Shown: positions 25,867-34,659, counted from the stretch's first letter. The stretch: DNA of 64,000 nucleotides from an uncultured Roseburia sp. (GCA_947573605.1 CANPGM010000002.1:1-64000); one strand, 5' to 3'. The notes: generated from the letters alone by a model not told the origin. Numbers and translations are program-made.

Positions 25867-27723
25867 TTACAAACACATGTTTTGCACATTTCGCGGCGTT
25901 TCGTTTTTTTCATAATATTGCGCCTGCGTCGTATACAGCCCGGCATATATTCCGCCCTGTTTTAACAATGCTTCATGCGTCCCAAACTCCGCAATTTTTC
26001 CGTGATCCAGTACCGCAATCCGATCACAGAACTTACAGCTGCTCATGCGGTGCGAAATATAGACTGCTGTTTTATTTGCGGTAATTCGATTAAAATTCTC
26101 ATAAATTTCCGCTTCCGCTATCGGATCCAGGGCGGCGGTCGGTTCGTCTAAAATCACAAACGGCGCGTCTTTATAAAGCGCCCTTGCAATCGCGAGACGC
26201 TGCGCCTCTCCGCCGGAAATATCAACCCCCGCGCCGTTATTATTGTATAAATGGGTTCTCAGGCCTTCCTGCATTTGTTCCACGCGCTCTTTTAATCCTA
26301 CTTCATCCAAAACCTCCCCAAGACGCTCTTCGTCTGTTTCCGTACCAGAGGACACATTTTCATTAAGCGGCATCGAAAAAATCTGGAAGTCCTGAAATAC
26401 AACGGAAAATGCTTCCGTATATTCTTTATAGTTATATTTTCGGATATCTATTCCATTCAGCGTAATCGAACCGGAAGTCGGTTCATACAGTCTGCACAAA
26501 AGTTTAATCAGCGTCGTCTTTCCGGCTCCGTTCCTTCCTACTAATGCAAGTTTTTTCCCGATCTCAAACTTTAAATTGATATGACTGAGTACTTCTTCCT
26601 CTGCCTGCGGATACGAAAAGCTGACGTCATGAAATTCAAATTCATAATTACCGTCCCCGCGCTTTTCAATCGGCAGCGTTCCGTCATAGGACATTGCGGG
26701 ACGGCTTAAAAATTCTTCGTATGATTTCAAATAAGACGCCCGGTAAGAAAAATTGCTGGCTTCATTGATGAGATTGTTGATATTCCGGACTGCCTGATTG
26801 ATTGCTCCCGCATATAATAAAACGTCTCCGACTCCAATCGCACCGGAATACGCCTTTATTCCGATAAACAGATAAGCGGCTCCTGCCGCAAGCTGATTGA
26901 CGAAACTTTCGGCGCCGGAATATTTTCCTGTTTTTTGGGAAGATTCCAGATAGACTTTGACTCCTTCGCCTCCAAAATGCACAAACTTTTCTCCCAGTAT
27001 CTCCTGCATCCGATAAATTCGCATGTCTTTTGCATTCTTTTCATTCAGAAATTCAGTTACCAGATAACTAAACATCGCATTGTTGTGATCGTTTTTATGC
27101 CATACCTCGATCTGCGTATCCATCATCTTTTTTCCCATCTTTCCGTTAAAAATAATGACACATACATAGATTACCAGCAACAAAACAGTGCCCATATAAT
27201 TTACAAAAAAATTTTCGCCGGTATCCGACTTAAAAAAAAGCATTCCGACAAATATAAGAGCATAGAGAATCGCAAAGGTTTCCTGAAACAAATGACATGT
27301 CACTACAATCTGATCGCCTACACCCCCGGATCCTCTCGAAGAATTATCCGCGCGGCGGATACTGTCCATCGTCTCCTCCCGTTCAAACTCCTCATAAGAC
27401 AATTCAAACGCTTTCGACGCCATACGCTGACGAATCGTTCTGTCACAGTTTTCCGCAAGCGCCTCCGTAAACTGGAAACAGGCCCGCTCTAATATTCCGA
27501 TTCCGAACTGCAGCGTCAAAAATACGATCGTGCTGTAAACGCACGCCTCATAATCGCCCGCAAGCATCCGGTTTAAAATCTGCGCGGAAAAATAAAGACT
27601 GATAAACGGCAGCGTTGCTCTCGACCATCCGTCCGCAACTATTGCCGGAACCGCCTTTCTGTTTCCGGTACTTATCATTTTCAGAAACTCAATCAGTTCC
27701 CGCCAAATCCGCTTTATTTTCAT
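25867..27723 (-). CDS. ABC exporter (second pair, downstream subunit)
   Basis: 618 residues from the ATG at 27723 (AAGGAGG nine bases upstream); the open frame reaches 27774 but that part lies inside the previous gene. Membrane domain about 20-330, then an NBD with Walker A GRNGAGKTT, signature ISGGEAQRLAIARAL and Walker B VILDEPTAALD. Overlaps the upstream partner by 35 bp. This class is often linked to peptide or lantibiotic export; no precursor peptide or modification enzyme was found nearby. Confidence 0.9.
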   Translation of the reverse strand: MKIKRIWRELIEFLKMISTGNRKAVPAIVADGWSRATLPFISLYFSAQILNRMLAGDYEACVYSTIVFLTLQFGIGILERACFQFTEALAENCDRTIRQRMASKAFELSYEEFEREETMDSIRRADNSSRGSGGVGDQIVVTCHLFQETFAILYALIFVGMLFFKSDTGENFFVNYMGTVLLLVIYVCVIIFNGKMGKKMMDTQIEVWHKNDHNNAMFSYLVTEFLNEKNAKDMRIYRMQEILGEKFVHFGGEGVKVYLESSQKTGKYSGAESFVNQLAAGAAYLFIGIKAYSGAIGVGDVLLYAGAINQAVRNINNLINEASNFSYRASYLKSYEEFLSRPAMSYDGTLPIEKRGDGNYEFEFHDVSFSYPQAEEEVLSHINLKFEIGKKLALVGRNGAGKTTLIKLLCRLYEPTSGSITLNGIDIRKYNYKEYTEAFSVVFQDFQIFSMPLNENVSSGTETDEERLGEVLDEVGLKERVEQMQEGLRTHLYNNNGAGVDISGGEAQRLAIARALYKDAPFVILDEPTAALDPIAEAEIYENFNRITANKTAVYISHRMSSCKFCDRIAVLDHGKIAEFGTHEALLKQGGIYAGLYTTQAQYYEKNETPRNVQNMCL

Positions 27724-29542
27724 TCCCGTTGTCCTCCTTGTAATACCTGCTCTGAATTTCAAACATCCCGGCATATGCTCCTTGCAGCTTCATCAGCTCT
27801 TCGTGCGTCCCGCATTCTTTTATTTTTCCGTCTTCCAAAAGCAGAATCTTATCGCAGAATCTTGTGGACGCAAGACGATGTGAAATAAAAAGCGCCGTTT
27901 TTCCGTCAATCAGACGACCATATTTTTCGTACATCTCACTTTCCGCAATTGCGTCAAGAGCCGCCGTCGGTTCGTCCAGAAGAATCATTCCAAACTCCTT
28001 ATAAAGCGCCCTTGCAAGGATCAGCTTTTGCAGTTCGCCCCCGGATAAACGGATTCCGTCTTCTTTAATATCTTTATTCAGATATGTCCGCTCCTTTTCT
28101 TTAAGCCCCGCAACCTTCTTCCACAGTCCCGCCTTTTTCAAAGCTTCCGTACATCTTACCGGATCTATCTCCTCCTCCCTGCTGCACGATACGTTATCTG
28201 CAATGGAAAAAGAATAGATAAATGATTCCTGAAATACAACGGAAAGCAACTGGTAATACTCCTCTAAATCCAGCATGGCCATATCGACGCCATTGATAAA
28301 TATAGATCCGCTGTCTGGCCTGTAGAAACCACAGATAAGCTTTACAATTGTAGACTTTCCTGCTCCGTTCATACCCACCAGCGCGAGTTTTTCTCCCTTT
28401 TCTATCGTAAAGCTGATGTCGTCAAGTACCTTTTCTTTTGAACCGGGATAGGAAAAACTGACATGGGAAAACTCTACCCGTAGCGCCTGGTTATCTCCTT
28501 TTAGTACCGTCCCTTCCCCGTGATGAAACTCCGGCTTCTTATCCATAAATTCACGAAAGAAACCGACGTCCTTATGAAAGCGTACCGTTTCGGCCAGTTT
28601 TTCCGTGATCTGTGTAAAATAACCGGAAAAGGCTCCGATAATTCCGATATAAAGGACAAACTGCGACACTGCCATTCCGTTTTTTAACCGATATATGAAA
28701 TAGCCGTAGCAGACTGCATCCCTGCCAAGCTGTAAGAACAGGCCGAATAAATCATTTGCAAAATAATGACGCTTCTCTTTTGCAACAAGTTTCCGATATT
28801 TTTGATTTACCGCAACATAATTCCGGGTAAGCCAGTCTTTTAATTGATAAAGGCGGATATCTTTTCCCGCAGGCACATCAAACGCCTGCCGTCTTAAATA
28901 ATTCTGCGTCACATTGTACTCTGCTTTTTTATCCTTGTTTTTCACTTCGCAGCGATTTGCAAGACGAAAGCTGATAAGCTGTAATACTGAAATAAGCAAG
29001 AGCATTGCAACAATCCACGGACTGACTCCGGAAATCAATACCGTATATAAAATCAGACTAAGCAGAGCGGACGCCGCGGCGACGTCATTGTGCAGAATCC
29101 CTTCCAATCCGTCATTATTGCCGTCAAACGCCGCCTCTGCTTTTAAGCAAAGCTTCTGTGTCTCCGGGTTTTCATATTGAAAATAATCCAGCTCTCCGAT
29201 TTTACTTAAATTTTTCATTTCCATATAGATACTGCGGAACGAAATAAATTGCATCAGATTCCTCGTTTTCAGGTACATCGCTATATAACTTATACCCGCA
29301 TAAAACAGAAAGATCAATCCAATCTCCCCTGCAAGCCTTTCGACTGTTATCTTACGCTCTAACATGCCGACAATGATTGACGGAAGCAAAACCGCTCCAA
29401 AAGATACCAGTACCTCGAAAAGGACCTCGGCTGCGGAGCAAAAAATTACTTTTCTGTCGTACCCCCACAACTCCCGGTAAATCATACCGTAATTACTCCA
29501 TATAGAATATTTTTCTTTTTTTGCGTTCTTCAATCTTTTCAT
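27689..29542 (-). CDS. ABC exporter (second pair, upstream subunit)
   Basis: 617 residues: membrane domain, then an NBD with Walker A GMNGAGKST, signature LSGGELQKLILARAL and Walker B ILLDEPTAALD. Both subunits of this pair keep the catalytic Glu, unlike the convergent BmrCD-like pair. The ATG at 29542 has a weak RBS; an in-frame ATG at residue 20, behind GGAG, is an alternative start. A terminator lies between this gene and the histidine kinase upstream. Confidence 0.9.
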   Translation of the reverse strand: MKRLKNAKKEKYSIWSNYGMIYRELWGYDRKVIFCSAAEVLFEVLVSFGAVLLPSIIVGMLERKITVERLAGEIGLIFLFYAGISYIAMYLKTRNLMQFISFRSIYMEMKNLSKIGELDYFQYENPETQKLCLKAEAAFDGNNDGLEGILHNDVAAASALLSLILYTVLISGVSPWIVAMLLLISVLQLISFRLANRCEVKNKDKKAEYNVTQNYLRRQAFDVPAGKDIRLYQLKDWLTRNYVAVNQKYRKLVAKEKRHYFANDLFGLFLQLGRDAVCYGYFIYRLKNGMAVSQFVLYIGIIGAFSGYFTQITEKLAETVRFHKDVGFFREFMDKKPEFHHGEGTVLKGDNQALRVEFSHVSFSYPGSKEKVLDDISFTIEKGEKLALVGMNGAGKSTIVKLICGFYRPDSGSIFINGVDMAMLDLEEYYQLLSVVFQESFIYSFSIADNVSCSREEEIDPVRCTEALKKAGLWKKVAGLKEKERTYLNKDIKEDGIRLSGGELQKLILARALYKEFGMILLDEPTAALDAIAESEMYEKYGRLIDGKTALFISHRLASTRFCDKILLLEDGKIKECGTHEELMKLQGAYAGMFEIQSRYYKEDNGNENKADLAGTD

Positions 29543-29586
29543 CCTTTCTGATTTTTTCTTACCCGATTACTCTAACATATTTTTCC

Positions 29587-29628
29587 GAAAAAATAAAAAA
29601 AGTGCACGAAAAGCATTCTTTCGTGCAC
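29587..29628 (-). terminator. Intrinsic terminator after the orphan histidine kinase
   Basis: GTGCACGAAA (29602-29611) pairs perfectly with TTTCGTGCAC (29619-29628). On the minus strand the stem is followed by a T-rich run (29601 down to 29587). It separates the kinase unit from the ABC exporter pair. Confidence 0.85.
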
Positions 29629-29664
29629 AAATGGCGCGGGCGAGTTCCCGTCCGCTTATATGAT

Positions 29665-30627
29665 TTAAAATTTCAGGGTAATCCGAAGCGTTTCGTCCTC
29701 GCAGGCCGCCGTAATCTGTCCGCCCATCTCTTCCGTCAAAGCTTTCGCAATCGAAAGCCCCAGTCCCGTTGCATTTTTATAACCGGTATACATCGGCAGA
29801 CCCGCCCGTGAATCCTCCAAATCCGTCGTCTGAAAAGAACTTTCAAACTGCCCTGCAGTATAAAATCGTTCAAACAGCCGCCCCGCCTCAGCCTGTGAAA
29901 GCCCTGGCGCCGAATTTTTAAATTGCAGCTCTCCGTCTTCAGAAAGCCGTACAAAAAAATCGCCGCCGCTATACTTAACGGCATTTCCAATCAGATTGGA
30001 TAAAATTCTTGAAAGAGCCCGTCTGTTTAAACAGCGTAACACCTCTTTTTCCGGCAGCACGATTTGAGGCTCAATACCCGCCTCCTTAAATACTCCGTAA
30101 AATCCCGCAATACTCTCTTCCAACACTGCGTTTAAAGATAGTTCCTCCCTTACAATACAGGTCTCTTTTGACACGGTTGCGGAATACTGAAAAAATTCCT
30201 CCATCAGCTCCTTTAACGCATCAATCCGATTTTCTATTACTGCAAGGTATTCTCCGGCCGCCCTGCCTGCGTTTCTTTCCCGAATCTCTCTTTTTAACAA
30301 TTCCAGATAACCGCAGACAGCGGTAAGCGGCGTCCGAAGATCATGAGAAATATTCGTGATGGCCATTTTCAGTTCCATGTCCCCGCGTACATAACGAATA
30401 TGTTCTTTTCGGATCTGTTTTAGCTGCACGTCCAGTACGGCGGCCAACCGTCTGGTTCTTCTGTTTCCCGACGAGAGAAAAATACCGGTATTCGTATCCT
30501 CTTCCATACGCTCGCTGATCATACGCTCCAGTTGGGTCATCCCTCTGTAAACAAATCCTAATTTAAATCCAAGAACTACAACAACAGTTAATAATAAAAC
30601 GCATATCGCCCACGGCAAAATTTCCAT
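29665..30627 (-). CDS. Sensor histidine kinase without adjacent response regulator
   Basis: 320 residues. One N-terminal membrane helix (ICVLLLTVVVVLGFKLGF), a short linker, H box ITNISHDLRTPLTA, N box LSNLIGNAVKYS, a divergent G1 region, and G2 ATGLGLSIA. Very small sensor part, as in lantibiotic-sensing kinases that work with ABC transporters. No regulator is on either side: a terminator follows and an accessory island precedes. The nearest same-strand regulator without a kinase is at 37325-37990, in an RR-ATPase-permease operon that runs toward this gene, so that is the probable partner. Confidence 0.9.
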   Translation of the reverse strand: MEILPWAICVLLLTVVVVLGFKLGFVYRGMTQLERMISERMEEDTNTGIFLSSGNRRTRRLAAVLDVQLKQIRKEHIRYVRGDMELKMAITNISHDLRTPLTAVCGYLELLKREIRERNAGRAAGEYLAVIENRIDALKELMEEFFQYSATVSKETCIVREELSLNAVLEESIAGFYGVFKEAGIEPQIVLPEKEVLRCLNRRALSRILSNLIGNAVKYSGGDFFVRLSEDGELQFKNSAPGLSQAEAGRLFERFYTAGQFESSFQTTDLEDSRAGLPMYTGYKNATGLGLSIAKALTEEMGGQITAACEDETLRITLKF

Positions 30628-30823
30628 TTTTCCCTCTCATTCCGCCGCTTTAGCGGCTCCTCATAATCGGGTAAAAGCGGTTTTCATCCAACCTTCCACC
30701 CATTGCAAAACCCAGGACATAGCCTTTGCCCCGCCCTTTTTTAGCAAGTTTAATTGAAATGTATTTTCCCTTGTTTTGCTCCTATTAAAACTAATCAGGA
30801 AAAATTTTTCCAGATATATCTAA

Positions 30824-31060
30824 TTAGTATAACACACGAATTGTTATCAGACTACAGGATTTTTTCCGTATGGATATTCTTTTAATCTTGACGCTGATAT
30901 TGCCGTTTTCGTAAACCTTGATGTGGTCTACCAGCTCAATCAAAATTTCGTAGGTCAGCTTTTCAATGTTCTGATACTTTGCAAAAGCTACCAGCGCGGG
31001 AGGCTGCTGGGGCGTAGAACACGTATATTTTTTGATTTTTTCACACCCCTTTGCACACAA
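30824..31060 (-). pseudogene. C-terminal remnant of a large serine recombinase
   Basis: The 78-codon frame contains YQNIEKLTYEILIELVD followed by HIKVYENGNISVKIK, which resembles the C-terminal segment of Tn4451/TndX-type recombinases from Clostridial elements. No catalytic serine domain remains, and the flanking residues do not continue the family. It marks the left part of the accessory island. Family assignment is by memory of the motif only. Confidence 0.5.
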
Positions 31061-31061
31061 A

Positions 31062-31091
31062 AAAACCGCCTGCGTTATTACAAGCGGTTTT
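31062..31091 (-). terminator. Terminator of the RelE/Phd-type TA operon
   Basis: AAAACCGC (31062-31069) pairs with GCGGTTTT (31084-31091); on the minus strand the T-run continues beyond the stem. Between this and the toxin stop lies a perfect 16-bp palindrome TTCCCGGCGCCGGGAA (31111-31126). Confidence 0.7.
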
Positions 31092-31136
31092 CTAATAGGT
31101 TTTTATCATCTTCCCGGCGCCGGGAAAATAATACTG

Positions 31137-31472
31137 TTATTCGTCTGCTTCATCTGTCTGCGCATCACCGAACAGAATACGCATATAATCGCGGAGGCCA
31201 TACAAAACACGGTCGATATAGGCATCTTTTCGATAGGCCCGATAGAACACAAGGTAGTTTCCGCAAACGAGAAAACGGTAATCACTTTCCGTGTCCGCGA
31301 CTGAAGAAAGCGGATTCCCTACATAAGCCTGATTTTTCAGGACGCGGATTTTCTTTGTAATCCTGCTTACGGTTGCCAGAGCCGCGTCAGGGTTTTCAAG
31401 CTCCTCCGTGATATAGGCTTTGATTTCAGCCAAGTCATTTTGCGCCTCTTTCGATAAATGCAGGTTATTCAT
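31137..31472 (-). CDS. RelE/ParE-family toxin
   Basis: 111 residues. N-terminal LSKEAQNDLAEIKAYITEEL is the typical first helix pair of ParE/RelE proteins; the end shows DYRFLVCGNYLVFYRAYRKD and YIDRVLYGLRDYMRILFG, the usual beta-sheet and C-terminal strand. Overlaps the antitoxin gene by 8 bp. Could be an mRNA endonuclease (RelE type) or gyrase inhibitor (ParE type); the sequence does not decide. Confidence 0.87.
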   Translation of the reverse strand: MNNLHLSKEAQNDLAEIKAYITEELENPDAALATVSRITKKIRVLKNQAYVGNPLSSVADTESDYRFLVCGNYLVFYRAYRKDAYIDRVLYGLRDYMRILFGDAQTDEADE

Positions 31473-31719
31473 GGGAAAGCCCGAGGTTTTCCTCCATGTC
31501 CTCCAAGGTCAGCCACCCTTTCTCTTCCCCGGATTTCCGGCCTTTTTCAAGCTCGTTCATCAGTCGGATGGTTGCCTGTATCTTTTCATAGTCCTGTATG
31601 TCAATAATTGCATAGCGCCCCCGGCCGTTTTTCGTCAGAAAAACGGGAGCGCCTACTGCTACATCGTGCAGTACCTCGCTGTAATTGCGCAGATCGGAAA
31701 TAGGTTTAATGTTTGGCAT
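31465..31719 (-). CDS. Phd/YefM-family antitoxin
   Basis: 84 residues from the ATG at 31719 (AAAGGAG nine bases upstream). MPNIKPISDLRNYSEVL then APVFLTKNGRGRYAIIDIQD is the classic Phd/YefM N-terminal DNA-binding fold; the tail is the toxin-binding helix. Translationally coupled to the toxin. It should bind the inverted repeat at 31759-31790 and repress its own operon. Confidence 0.9.
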   Translation of the reverse strand: MPNIKPISDLRNYSEVLHDVAVGAPVFLTKNGRGRYAIIDIQDYEKIQATIRLMNELEKGRKSGEEKGWLTLEDMEENLGLSHE

Positions 31720-31743
31720 AAGGTTCAGCTCCTTTCTGCCATT

Positions 31744-31790
31744 ATTATAGCCCCAATCTGTTGTAAAATTCAACAGCAAAATTTACAACA
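31744..31790 (-). promoter_or_regulatory. TA promoter overlapped by an inverted-repeat operator
   Basis: On the minus strand: -35 TTGAAT (31773-31768), 18-bp spacer, -10 TATAAT (31749-31744). Inverted repeat TGTTGTAAA (31759-31767) / TTTACAACA (31782-31790) flanks and overlaps the -35 box, a likely site for autorepression by the antitoxin complex. Confidence 0.65.
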
Positions 31791-32065
31791 CATGACAAGG
31801 GAATTATAAGCCTTATCCTCCCAAAAGCCGGGATATGAAATAAGCCGGAAAGAACACCGGAAATTATGGGTTCGTATCGTCAAGTTGTCCTTATATCCAT
31901 TTCTGGTGCTTATAAGGGTAACCGCTACTTTTCCAGGATATCGGTTACTCTTTATTTTTCTCCCTTTTCGGAAAAGTGTTCCCGATGTATAAATTTTAAA
32001 ACGTAAGTATATTTCTACACTGATTACATAATCTTCAACAACTTATCAGTTCTATAAACTGGAAT
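31791..32065. other. Intergenic, no gene; terminator-like hairpin
   Basis: Nothing coding recognised. GTAACCG (31918-31924) pairs with CGGTTAC (31942-31948), followed on the plus strand by TCTTTATTTTTC, a terminator-like structure with no plus-strand gene before it; perhaps left over from a lost gene. Confidence 0.35.
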
Positions 32066-32581
32066 TTACACCTGCAATTCATACAAATAATCCGAAAATT
32101 CTTTCTCCGTGCCGCGTTTTTTATAAGTGCTTTCTCCCGTTATCTGAAAGCCCAGTTTTCTTACTACCTTATTCGAAGCGATATTTTCCTTATCGACTCT
32201 TACTGTAATCTTTTTTGCTCCCTGCCTGATGGCATAATCGATCATGCCCTTTGCAGCCTCTGTGGCATATCCGTTTCTCCAGTAATCTCTGTGAACGCAG
32301 TACGCGATATCGTAAGTCCTTCCATCATCGCTCACCATAAAGCTGCAGGTTCCTGTTCTCATACGTGTATCCTTCAATTCGGAAATCAGATAACAGCAGT
32401 CCTCGTCCTCAGGCAGTGCCTCTATTTCCCTGACATAATCCTCGTCGATCTCTTCCATGGCCTCGTCAGCCAAATACTCGCCCATTTCAGGATCGTTCCA
32501 AATACTGATTGCAAATCTCGCGTCCTCTTTTTCGAAGCTTCGCAGATACAGTCTCGGAGTTTCTATTGTCTGTATTTTCAT
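32066..32581 (-). CDS. GNAT acetyltransferase (RimJ/RimL type)
   Basis: 171 residues from the ATG at 32581 (GGGGG four bases upstream), which begins MKIQTIETPRLYLRSFEKED, the standard start of RimJ/RimL-like GNAT proteins. The acetyl-CoA loop is seen in RDYWRNGYATEAAKGMIDYA, and the late SNKVVRKLGFQITGES motif is also typical. Would transfer acetyl from acetyl-CoA to an amine on a protein or small molecule; the substrate is not predictable. Single gene in the accessory island. Confidence 0.88.
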   Translation of the reverse strand: MKIQTIETPRLYLRSFEKEDARFAISIWNDPEMGEYLADEAMEEIDEDYVREIEALPEDEDCCYLISELKDTRMRTGTCSFMVSDDGRTYDIAYCVHRDYWRNGYATEAAKGMIDYAIRQGAKKITVRVDKENIASNKVVRKLGFQITGESTYKKRGTEKEFSDYLYELQV

Positions 32582-32748
32582 TATATACCCCCGGTGCGCT
32601 TCATCGCACATTCCAATCAATGATTCATGACAATGTTTGATGACAACATTTCGATTTACATATTTGATTATAAAATCTTTATCTGCTATTTACAATGTAT
32701 ATTTATAAGTTATTTCTCAATGGGGACACAATTCCGAAAAGGAAGTTA

Positions 32749-32925
32749 TTATTTAAGTTCCTGATAAACCTTTTCAATCCCTTTCATAACAACCTCATAT
32801 TGTGACATCCCAGTTCTTTCGCAACAATAAAGAAGTTTTTCCCTATCATCCTTCGTTGCTCTAATCTTTATTATTTCATTTTTAAGATTTTCTGTCGGTC
32901 TACCCATTTTCTTTCTAATGTTCAT
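32749..32925 (-). CDS. Small ribbon-helix-helix-like protein
   Basis: 58 residues from the ATG at 32925 (an ATG at 32907, MGRPTENLKNEIIKIRATKD, is equally likely). The pattern of a basic N-terminal strand followed by KDDREKLLYCCERTGMSQYE and a final helix matches small CopG-like regulators common on Clostridial mobile elements. No toxin partner is adjacent. May be a regulator of the island. Confidence 0.55.
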   Translation of the reverse strand: MNIRKKMGRPTENLKNEIIKIRATKDDREKLLYCCERTGMSQYEVVMKGIEKVYQELK

Positions 32926-32968
32926 CACCACCTTGAAGAAAAAGGCAGTGGCAAGCCTGCCATTTCTG

Positions 32969-33148
32969 TTAATCAATCTCTAAATATTCTGTAACAATCC
33001 CAAGTGCTTCAAGCTTTGCTTTTGTGATTTTCAACTGATAATTTAATTCGCCGTCCCTGTCCTGCGATTTTAAAATTCTCTGAAGTTTTGAATATTCTTC
33101 AATTAACGCTGTCGCCTGTTCTTTTTCTGTCATCTCTAATACCTCCAT
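32969..33148 (-). CDS. Small helical protein (59 aa)
   Basis: AAAGGAG precedes the ATG at 33148 and a near-consensus promoter lies about 45 bp further upstream, so this short gene is well supported. The sequence is a single long helical stretch (TEKEQATALIEEYSKLQRIL ... LKITKAKLEALGI). No family recognised. It is followed by the RHH-like gene in what looks like a two-gene operon. Confidence 0.6.
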   Translation of the reverse strand: MEVLEMTEKEQATALIEEYSKLQRILKSQDRDGELNYQLKITKAKLEALGIVTEYLEID

Positions 33149-33192
33149 ATTTTCTCCTTTCCGTTAAGTTCCTGCCTTCTTTAACTATAATA

Positions 33193-33221
33193 ATTATAAT
33201 TTTTGTGTACTCAAAAGTCAA
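33193..33221 (-). promoter_or_regulatory. Strong promoter with embedded TTTGTGTACTCAAA motif
   Basis: Minus strand: -35 TTGACT (33221-33216), exactly 17 bp, -10 TATAAT (33198-33193). The spacer is almost filled by TTTGTGTACTCAAA (33202-33215, plus-strand reading), one mismatch from the perfect palindrome found at 34646-34659, so a repressor site is likely. Confidence 0.75.
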
Positions 33222-33237
33222 TCATTATTTCCGGAAG

Positions 33238-33369
33238 TTATAGCCAGCTCTCATTTTGGTTGATCCATTCTTCCTCCGGCGTGTACTGCTCTTTCTTCGG
33301 CTCCTGGGGTTCCTCCTGTATGTTCTGTAAATGCAACATTCTTACCCCTAAAGTATCAGCGGCGGCCAT
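33238..33369 (-). CDS. Uncertain small ORF, possibly a C-terminal gene fragment
   Basis: 43 codons (MAAADTLGVRMLHLQ ... TPEEEWINQNESWL). A hydrophobic stretch precedes the ATG in frame, as if a membrane or helical protein had lost its start. The opposite strand is also open here, ending DKPDLNVDNYLDLN at 33464. Neither was recognised; the segment may be debris. Confidence 0.2.
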   Translation of the reverse strand: MAAADTLGVRMLHLQNIQEEPQEPKKEQYTPEEEWINQNESWL

Positions 33370-33526
33370 TGCGTACAGCAACCAGCAGGAGATCATAAAC
33401 AGGAATAAGATGCTTTATGAGGATAAGCCGGACTTGAATGTCGACAACTATTTAGATTTGAATTAGATTTTATTATTTAAAAAAAGAGCTGTTAAAAAAT
33501 GGTTTAAAAGGCCACTTTATTAATAA

Positions 33527-33555
33527 TTGCTTGTTATCTTCCTTTGTCGTATAAT
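33527..33555 (+). promoter_or_regulatory. Promoter of the TIR-like gene
   Basis: TTGCTT (33527-33532), 17-bp spacer, perfect TATAAT (33550-33555), 24 bp before the ATG at 33579. Confidence 0.6.
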
Positions 33556-33578
33556 AATGAAAAAAGGGGATTAATAAT

Positions 33579-34447
33579 ATGGATGAAAAAAGGAAGAACA
33601 GAGAAAAAAATGTTTTATAATTACACCTATTGGAAATGCAAATTCCGAAACATTTAGAAAAGCAAAAGGTGTTATAGAAAGCGCAATTAAACCCATATTG
33701 AAAATAAATGGTTTTGATGATATAAAACCAGCTTATGAAATTGTCGATTCAGGAATGACTGGAAATCAAATTATTGATAGAATTATTAATGACGATTTGG
33801 CAGTTACGAATCTTACGGGAAACAACCCAAATGTTATGTATGAGTTGGCAATAAGGCATGCAAGTGCAAAACCGATTATTCACATATGCGAAAATGGTAC
33901 AGTTCTTCCATTTGACATTAAAGACAGCCGTACTATATTTTACACAGACGATATGTTTGGGGTACAAGAGTTACAAAACAAATTTGATGTATTTGTAAAA
34001 AATATAGATTATTCTAAAGAATATCCGGATAATCCGATCTATAACGGAATTAGAATAGGGACTATATTTAAGAAAATGCAGGAAGAAGGACAACAGGATG
34101 TAGCTGATATATTACAAAATATATTAGATAAAGTATCAAAATTATCAGGGAAAGATAATAGAATTGAATTATCTAAAACATTAGAATCTAACTCAGGGAA
34201 ATTAATATTAAATTTTGAAGCTAGCGATCTTGAAACTGTAGGAAAATATTTAAAAAAGATTAAAGAAGGAGTAACTGGAATAAGAGAAATAGAAATGAAA
34301 CGTTGTTTAGGAGGAAGCTTTGAAATTGTTATTAATTTGCTTAAGGGAGTACAATTGAAAGCAGAAGAAATAGAATTAGTATACCAAACTGCTAAGGAAT
34401 TTAACATAGAATTTTATTTTAAGAAGTATATTACACCTCAAATATAG
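33579..34447 (+). pseudogene. TIR-like / nucleoside 2-deoxyribosyltransferase-like protein, frameshifted in an A-tract
   Basis: AAGGGG ten bases before the ATG at 33579. The frame MDEKRKNREK stops after 13 codons; one extra base in the seven-A run at 33604-33610 would join it to KKCFIITPIGNANSETFRKA, the start of a complete domain. That domain then shows IIDRIINDDLAVTNLTGNNP, NVMYELAIRHASAKPIIHI and PFDIKDSRTIFY, the pattern of Rossmann-like nucleoside deoxyribosyltransferase/TIR-related proteins that hydrolyse nucleotides, some in anti-phage defence. The C-terminal ~110 residues are a separate unrecognised domain. Without the shift, translation could only begin at a TTG at 33698, losing the first strand of the fold. 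Region is very AT-rich, unlike the core chromosome. Could be a sequencing error, true decay or slippage control. Confidence 0.6.
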
Positions 34448-34456
34448 TATATTTAT

Positions 34457-34560
34457 GCCATATTTAAACCAGCGGAATATAATCCGCGAAAAGCATTAAA
34501 GCCGGGCGACTCGGAGTACCAGCGCATAGCCGCCAGCATAGAAGAATTGAGCTATTACAG
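34457..34560 (+). pseudogene. Fragment of a ParB-N-terminal-domain protein
   Basis: Codons reading KPAEYNPRKALKPGDSEYQR then IAASIEEL match the start of ParB-like proteins and ParB-fused DNA methylases of mobile elements. No start codon or continuation. A gene relic. Confidence 0.55.
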
Positions 34561-34645
34561 CTTTCCTATTAAAACTCCAATCACTATTACGAAATATATA
34601 TGCACTAAGCATATATTAAATACAATTTATAAATTATATTTATTT

Positions 34646-34659
34646 TTTGTGTACACAAA
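34646..34659. promoter_or_regulatory. Perfect 14-bp palindrome TTTGTGTACACAAA
   Basis: Upstream of the gene at 34714. One mismatch from the motif inside the promoter at 33193-33221, suggesting a common regulator for both ends of this AT-rich segment. Confidence 0.5.
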
